A DNA stretch of 64,000 nt from Taklimakanibacter sp050246735 (GTDB lineage: Bacteria > Pseudomonadota > Alphaproteobacteria > Rhizobiales > Aestuariivirgaceae). The notes under the pieces were generated by a model, which was not told the DNA's origin, did not search any database, and was given only the letters and a program-made list of their open reading frames with translations. A program made the translations under genes and the position numbers. The stretch spans positions 1-64,000 of the forward strand of contig JBFWVM010000005.1 of the NCBI GenBank assembly GCA_050246735.1, given 5' to 3'. Positions 60,714 through 64,000 of this stretch are shown here, one piece after another. Each line of letters starts with the position of its first letter. The first letter of the stretch is position 1.

Positions 60714-61835
60714 CTAGCGGACTTCGAATTTGAGGATGGCGGCGGCCTCGACCGCCTTCCAGTCGATGCCGATGCCGAGGCCGTCGCCGGGCGGCGCATG
60801 CACATAGCCCTCTGCGTCGGTGCGGATGACGCCGTGCGAGCCGTATTCGAAGGACGGATAGGGAACCGGCTGCTCGAAATATGTGCAGTTCGGATAGGCC
60901 AGCATGACGTGCAGGTTGGCGGCCTGGGTCAGCGTGTAGCCCCAGCACTGGATCTCGACGTCCATGCCGAGCGCCTGGGCGAGGCCCATCACCTTGGCGA
61001 GCGGGGTGATGCCGCCGCAGATCGTCGCATCGACCCTGAGCGCGCTCCACGCGCCGGCCTTGGCGCCCTGCAGCAGCATCTGCAGGTCGGTCCAGGTGTT
61101 GCCGGCGGCGATGACCGGCACCGTGCTCTGCCGCCTGATCTCGCGATAGCCTTCGATGTCGGTATCGACCAGCGGCGCCTCGAACCAGCGGAAGCCGATC
61201 TCGCCGAGACGGCGTGCCACGCGGATGGCGCCCTGGAGGTCGTAGCGCTGCTCGACGTCGAGCATGAGGGCGAGATCCTTGCCCGCGAAATGCTTCGCCA
61301 CGGCCTCGCACATCGCCACGTCGTGCTCCGGCACGCACCAGCAGTGGAACTTGACCGCCTTGAAGCCCTCGCGATGGCGTTCGCCGACATAGTCGATATA
61401 GGCTTGCGTGTCGGCGAGGAGCGGCGTCGAGGCATAGGACAGGATCTTGTCGCGCGCCCCGCCGAGGAGCTGGTAGAGCGGCAGCCGCGCATGCCGGGCC
61501 GTCATGTCCCACAGCGCGATGTCGATGAGGGAATGCGCCTGCGGCACCATCGGCGTGCCGAGATTGCGCAAGGCTCGCCACAGGATCTCGCGCTCGCCCG
61601 GATGGCGGCCGATGACGTCGGGCAGCACGTGGCGCAGCGTCTCGCCGGCGGAGAGATCGAAGCCGTGCGGCGTGATCATGGCGGCGCCGGCCACGCCCGC
61701 AAGGCCGCTCCTGCCGGTGAGCCGCAGGATGATGTTGGCCATGTACTGCCCGCTCATGCCTTCCGCCCAGGTGTAGCGCTCGACCTCCGGGCCGACGACG
61801 AAGACTTCCGCTCTTTCGATGGCGTGCTCTTTCAT
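60714..61835 (-). CDS. Enolase-superfamily (mandelate racemase/muconate lactonizing) protein
   Basis: 373 aa. N-terminal capping domain, then a barrel. Lys in FKAVKFHCW, Asp in LMLDVEQRYD and Glu in RWFEAPL fill two metal positions. Where the third ligand Glu is usual (GE motif) this protein reads AAGNTWTD, and the KxK motif reads KFH. It would abstract a proton alpha to a carboxylate, as a dehydratase or racemase. Overlaps the ATPase gene by 4 nt (ATGA). Confidence 0.88.
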   Translation of the reverse strand: MKEHAIERAEVFVVGPEVERYTWAEGMSGQYMANIILRLTGRSGLAGVAGAAMITPHGFDLSAGETLRHVLPDVIGRHPGEREILWRALRNLGTPMVPQAHSLIDIALWDMTARHARLPLYQLLGGARDKILSYASTPLLADTQAYIDYVGERHREGFKAVKFHCWCVPEHDVAMCEAVAKHFAGKDLALMLDVEQRYDLQGAIRVARRLGEIGFRWFEAPLVDTDIEGYREIRRQSTVPVIAAGNTWTDLQMLLQGAKAGAWSALRVDATICGGITPLAKVMGLAQALGMDVEIQCWGYTLTQAANLHVMLAYPNCTYFEQPVPYPSFEYGSHGVIRTDAEGYVHAPPGDGLGIGIDWKAVEAAAILKFEVR

Positions 61836-62620
61836 GGTTCCTCTTTCTTGGACGGGCCGGCCCCGGCGCTGCTTTCGCCATGCCAGCCGAGATGGCTCAG
61901 GAAGTCGCGGGTCCGGGCGACCCGGGCGGCGGTGAAGATCTCCTTCGGCGTGCCTTCCTCGATGACCCGGCCCTTGTCGAAGACGGCGACGCGGTCGGCG
62001 ACGCGGCGGGCGAAATCCATCTCGTGCGTCACCACCAGCATGGTCATGCCTTCGTCGGCGAGGGTCTTCATCACGCTCAGGACCTCGCCGATGGTTTCGG
62101 GGTCGAGCGCCGATGTCGGCTCGTCGAAGAGCATGAGCACGGGCTCCATGGCGAGCGCCCGGGCGATCGCCACGCGCTGCTGCTGGCCGCCGGAGAGCGC
62201 CGAAGGATAGGCGGGCGCCTTGTCGGACAGGCCGACCTTGGCCAGGAGCCGGCGCGCGCGCTCCTCGGCGGCGTCGGCGGCGAGGCCGAGCACGGTTCTC
62301 GGTCCGATGGTGATGTTGCCGAGGACGCTGAGATGCGGGAACAGCTCGAAATTCTGGAACACCATGCCCATGCGCCGGCGCACCATCCGCACCGAGGCGT
62401 CGCGGGCGTTCACTTCGTTTCCGTCGAAGACGATGCGGCCCTCGTCATGCGGATCGAGCCCGTTGGCGGCGCGCAGGAGGGTGGACTTGCCCGAGCCCGA
62501 CGGGCCGATCAGGCACACCACCTCGCCACGCCCGAGTGTCAGGCTGGCGCCGGCCAGCGCCGTCAGGCTGCCATAGCGCTTTACGACATTGTCGAAGCTG
62601 AGGATCGCGTCGGCGCTCAT
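61832..62620 (-). CDS. Polar amino-acid ABC transporter ATP-binding protein (GlnQ/HisP type)
   Basis: 262 aa. Walker A GPSGSGKST, FQNFELFPHLSVLGNI, signature LSGGQQQR, Walker B VLMLFDEPTSALDPE, VTHEMDFAR. The C-terminus has a Ser/Gly-rich tail ending KKEEP. Works with the two permeases upstream in the operon. Confidence 0.95.
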   Translation of the reverse strand: MSADAILSFDNVVKRYGSLTALAGASLTLGRGEVVCLIGPSGSGKSTLLRAANGLDPHDEGRIVFDGNEVNARDASVRMVRRRMGMVFQNFELFPHLSVLGNITIGPRTVLGLAADAAEERARRLLAKVGLSDKAPAYPSALSGGQQQRVAIARALAMEPVLMLFDEPTSALDPETIGEVLSVMKTLADEGMTMLVVTHEMDFARRVADRVAVFDKGRVIEEGTPKEIFTAARVARTRDFLSHLGWHGESSAGAGPSKKEEP

Positions 62621-63276
62621 TCGGCGACCTTGAAGCGATGGTGGATCCAGTCGACGAGCTTGGCCTGCGGATAGCCCATGAGCCAGTAGAGGGCGGCCAT
62701 GGCGGTCAGCACCTCCAATATGCGGTAGGTCTCGGCGCGGATCTGCAAGGCGACATAGGAGAGCTCGGCCACGGCGATGATCGAGACGAGGGACGTGTCC
62801 TTGAACAGCGAGACCCAGGTCGAGGCGAGCGCCGGCAGCACGCGCATCAGGGCCTGCGGCGCGACGATGCGGAAGAAGACGTGGAGGGGCGACATGCCGA
62901 GCGCATAGGCGGCGTTCCACTGTCCCCGCCGGATCGAAACGATGCCCGAGCGGAAGGTCTCGGAATTGAAGGCCGAGATGTTGCAGACGAGCCCGGCGAC
63001 CGCGGTCGCGGTCTGCGACAGCTGCAGGTCGAAATAGGCCGGCATCACGTAATAGACCCAGTAGATCTGCAGGATGAGCGGCGTCGCCCGGAAGAATTCG
63101 ACGAAGGCGGTCGCGGCCATGGCGAGCGGCCTGACGCCGGACAGCCTGAGCAGCGCCAGCGCCAGGCCGCCCGGTATGGCGAGCAGCATGGTCACGCAGG
63201 CGAGCCAGACCGTCATCCAGGCGCCCTCGACGAGCCGCGGCAGGCTGGCCCAGACGATCGACCAGTCGAAGGTCAT
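62617..63276 (-). CDS. Polar amino-acid ABC transporter permease (GltL/HisM type)
   Basis: 219 aa. FFRATPLILQIYWVYYVMP and NAAYALGMSPLHVFFRIVAPQALMR are diagnostic. It overlaps both neighbours by 4 nt, indicating a tightly coupled operon. Confidence 0.94.
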   Translation of the reverse strand: MTFDWSIVWASLPRLVEGAWMTVWLACVTMLLAIPGGLALALLRLSGVRPLAMAATAFVEFFRATPLILQIYWVYYVMPAYFDLQLSQTATAVAGLVCNISAFNSETFRSGIVSIRRGQWNAAYALGMSPLHVFFRIVAPQALMRVLPALASTWVSLFKDTSLVSIIAVAELSYVALQIRAETYRILEVLTAMAALYWLMGYPQAKLVDWIHHRFKVAE

Positions 63277-63938
63277 GACGAGCCCAGATGCGCAAGGCGC
63301 CGGTAGATCCGGTCGACGCCGCGCGCCACCGGATAGCACAGGACGAAATAGGCGAGCATCGCCGCGCTGTAGAGCTCGAAGGGCCGGAAGGTCTTGCCGG
63401 CGACGATCTGCGTCTGGCGCAGGAGCTCCGGCACGGCGATCACCGAGGCGATGGCGCTGTCCTTGATGGCGATGACGAACAGCGAGCCGAAGGCCGGCAG
63501 CATGCGCACCACCGCCTGCGGCAGGATGATGGTCCTGACCGCGTCGAACCGGCTCATGCCGAGGGCGAGCGCCGCCTGCATCTGGTTGCGGCGCACCGAG
63601 GTGAGCCCGGCGCGCACCGTTTCCGAGACATAGGCGCCGAGATGCAGGCCGAGCCCGGCGATGCCGGCGGTGACCGCGTTGATCGAATGGCCGATGACCA
63701 GCGGGAAGGCGAAGAACGTCCACACCAGGATGACGAGCAGCGGAATGGCGCGCATGCTGTCGACATAGAAGCCGAGCGCGATGTCAGCCCAGCGCCCGCC
63801 ATAGGTCCTGAGGGCCCCGACGACCGTTCCGATGGCGAAGCCCAGCGCCGTCGAGGCGATGCTGACGAAGATCGTCATCATGAGTGCCTTGGCGAGGAAC
63901 GGCCAGCTTTCGATGATGGGCTGCAGCGTGATGTTCAT
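63273..63938 (-). CDS. Polar amino-acid ABC transporter permease (HisQ type)
   Basis: 221 aa partner permease. MRAIPLLVILVWTFFAFPL and QAALALGMSRFDAVRTIILPQAV are the typical segments. It is the first gene of this operon in the window. The matching binding-protein gene is not in the window and probably lies just upstream, beyond the repeat at 63979. Confidence 0.94.
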   Translation of the reverse strand: MNITLQPIIESWPFLAKALMMTIFVSIASTALGFAIGTVVGALRTYGGRWADIALGFYVDSMRAIPLLVILVWTFFAFPLVIGHSINAVTAGIAGLGLHLGAYVSETVRAGLTSVRRNQMQAALALGMSRFDAVRTIILPQAVVRMLPAFGSLFVIAIKDSAIASVIAVPELLRQTQIVAGKTFRPFELYSAAMLAYFVLCYPVARGVDRIYRRLAHLGSS

Positions 63939-63978
63939 GATGTCGTGTTGTTCAGGTCATCATGATGATGGTTTTCCC

Positions 63979-64000
63979 CTTCTCCCGCCTGCGGGAGAAG
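63979..64000. repeat. CTTCTCCCGC hairpin repeat, second copy (cut by window end)
   Basis: CTTCTCCCGC (63979-63988), CT loop, GCGGGAGAAG (63991-64000). Same palindrome as at 26394-26415. Confidence 0.75.

Overview
The window is a gene-dense, GC-rich stretch of an alphaproteobacterial chromosome or large replicon. It most likely comes from Hyphomicrobiales (Rhizobiales). This is inferred from the many ABC and TRAP importers with GcvA-type LysR, GntR/FCD and RpiR regulators, the BKACE (DUF849) and AraD1-type genes, and interspersed repeats of types common in that order: a CGTCATGGCC-bounded element, a CTTCTCCCGC hairpin, and an element of the kind that encodes the last residues of the LysR gene at 5541. 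The genus cannot be named from the sequence alone. No rRNA, tRNA, CRISPR array or intact insertion sequence was found.

Layout. 1-60: start of a truncated minus-strand gene. 236-2837: NitT/TauT-type ABC importer. 2902-6497: orphan family 5 binding protein, DDAH-like amidinohydrolase and divergent LysR. 6554-9507: GntR regulator, polar amino-acid binding protein and two permeases, without an ATPase. 9508-9930: repeats. 9931-18351: seven-gene operon (DauA-like D-amino-acid dehydrogenase, peptide binding protein, DppBCDF-type importer, cytoplasmic S12 serine hydrolase) with a divergent XRE-cupin regulator. 18542-19287: TumE-type toxin-antitoxin pair. 19301-26363: BKACE enzyme facing RpiR, class III aminotransferase and TAXI-TRAP importer. 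26492-32104: CUT1 sugar importer facing an AraD1-family dehydratase. 32166-35879: cytochrome c, SnoaL-TetR pair, OmpA-like lipoprotein, L,D-transpeptidase and a VapBC-type module. 35971-39072: truncated GntR remnant, noncanonical M19 dipeptidase and a second orphan binding protein. 39165-43112: LysR, then an Lrp regulator facing an AceE/MdeB-like E1 enzyme.

43119-51789 looks like an acquired or rearranged segment. It is flanked by a truncated GntR gene on the left and a truncated amidohydrolase gene on the right. Between them lie a LysR regulator, a 2-aminoethylphosphonate (AEP)-type ABC importer and two PbfA-like PLP enzymes. 51945-59734 is an amide-utilisation operon: AmiC and AmiR homologues, a five-component amide/urea-type ABC importer and an acetamidase/formamidase. 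Its leader holds an intrinsic terminator and a candidate ANTAR-target hairpin. 59933-63938 encodes an SDR dehydrogenase, an enolase-superfamily enzyme and a polar amino-acid importer (ATPase and two permeases).

The overall theme is scavenging of diverse nitrogenous and carbon compounds: D-peptides, amides, phosphonates, amino acids and sugar acids. Each catabolic cassette has its own importer and local regulator. The observations most worth following are the D-peptide operon, the phosphonate segment between broken genes, the amide operon with its attenuator leader, and several sharp palindromes placed where regulators would bind.
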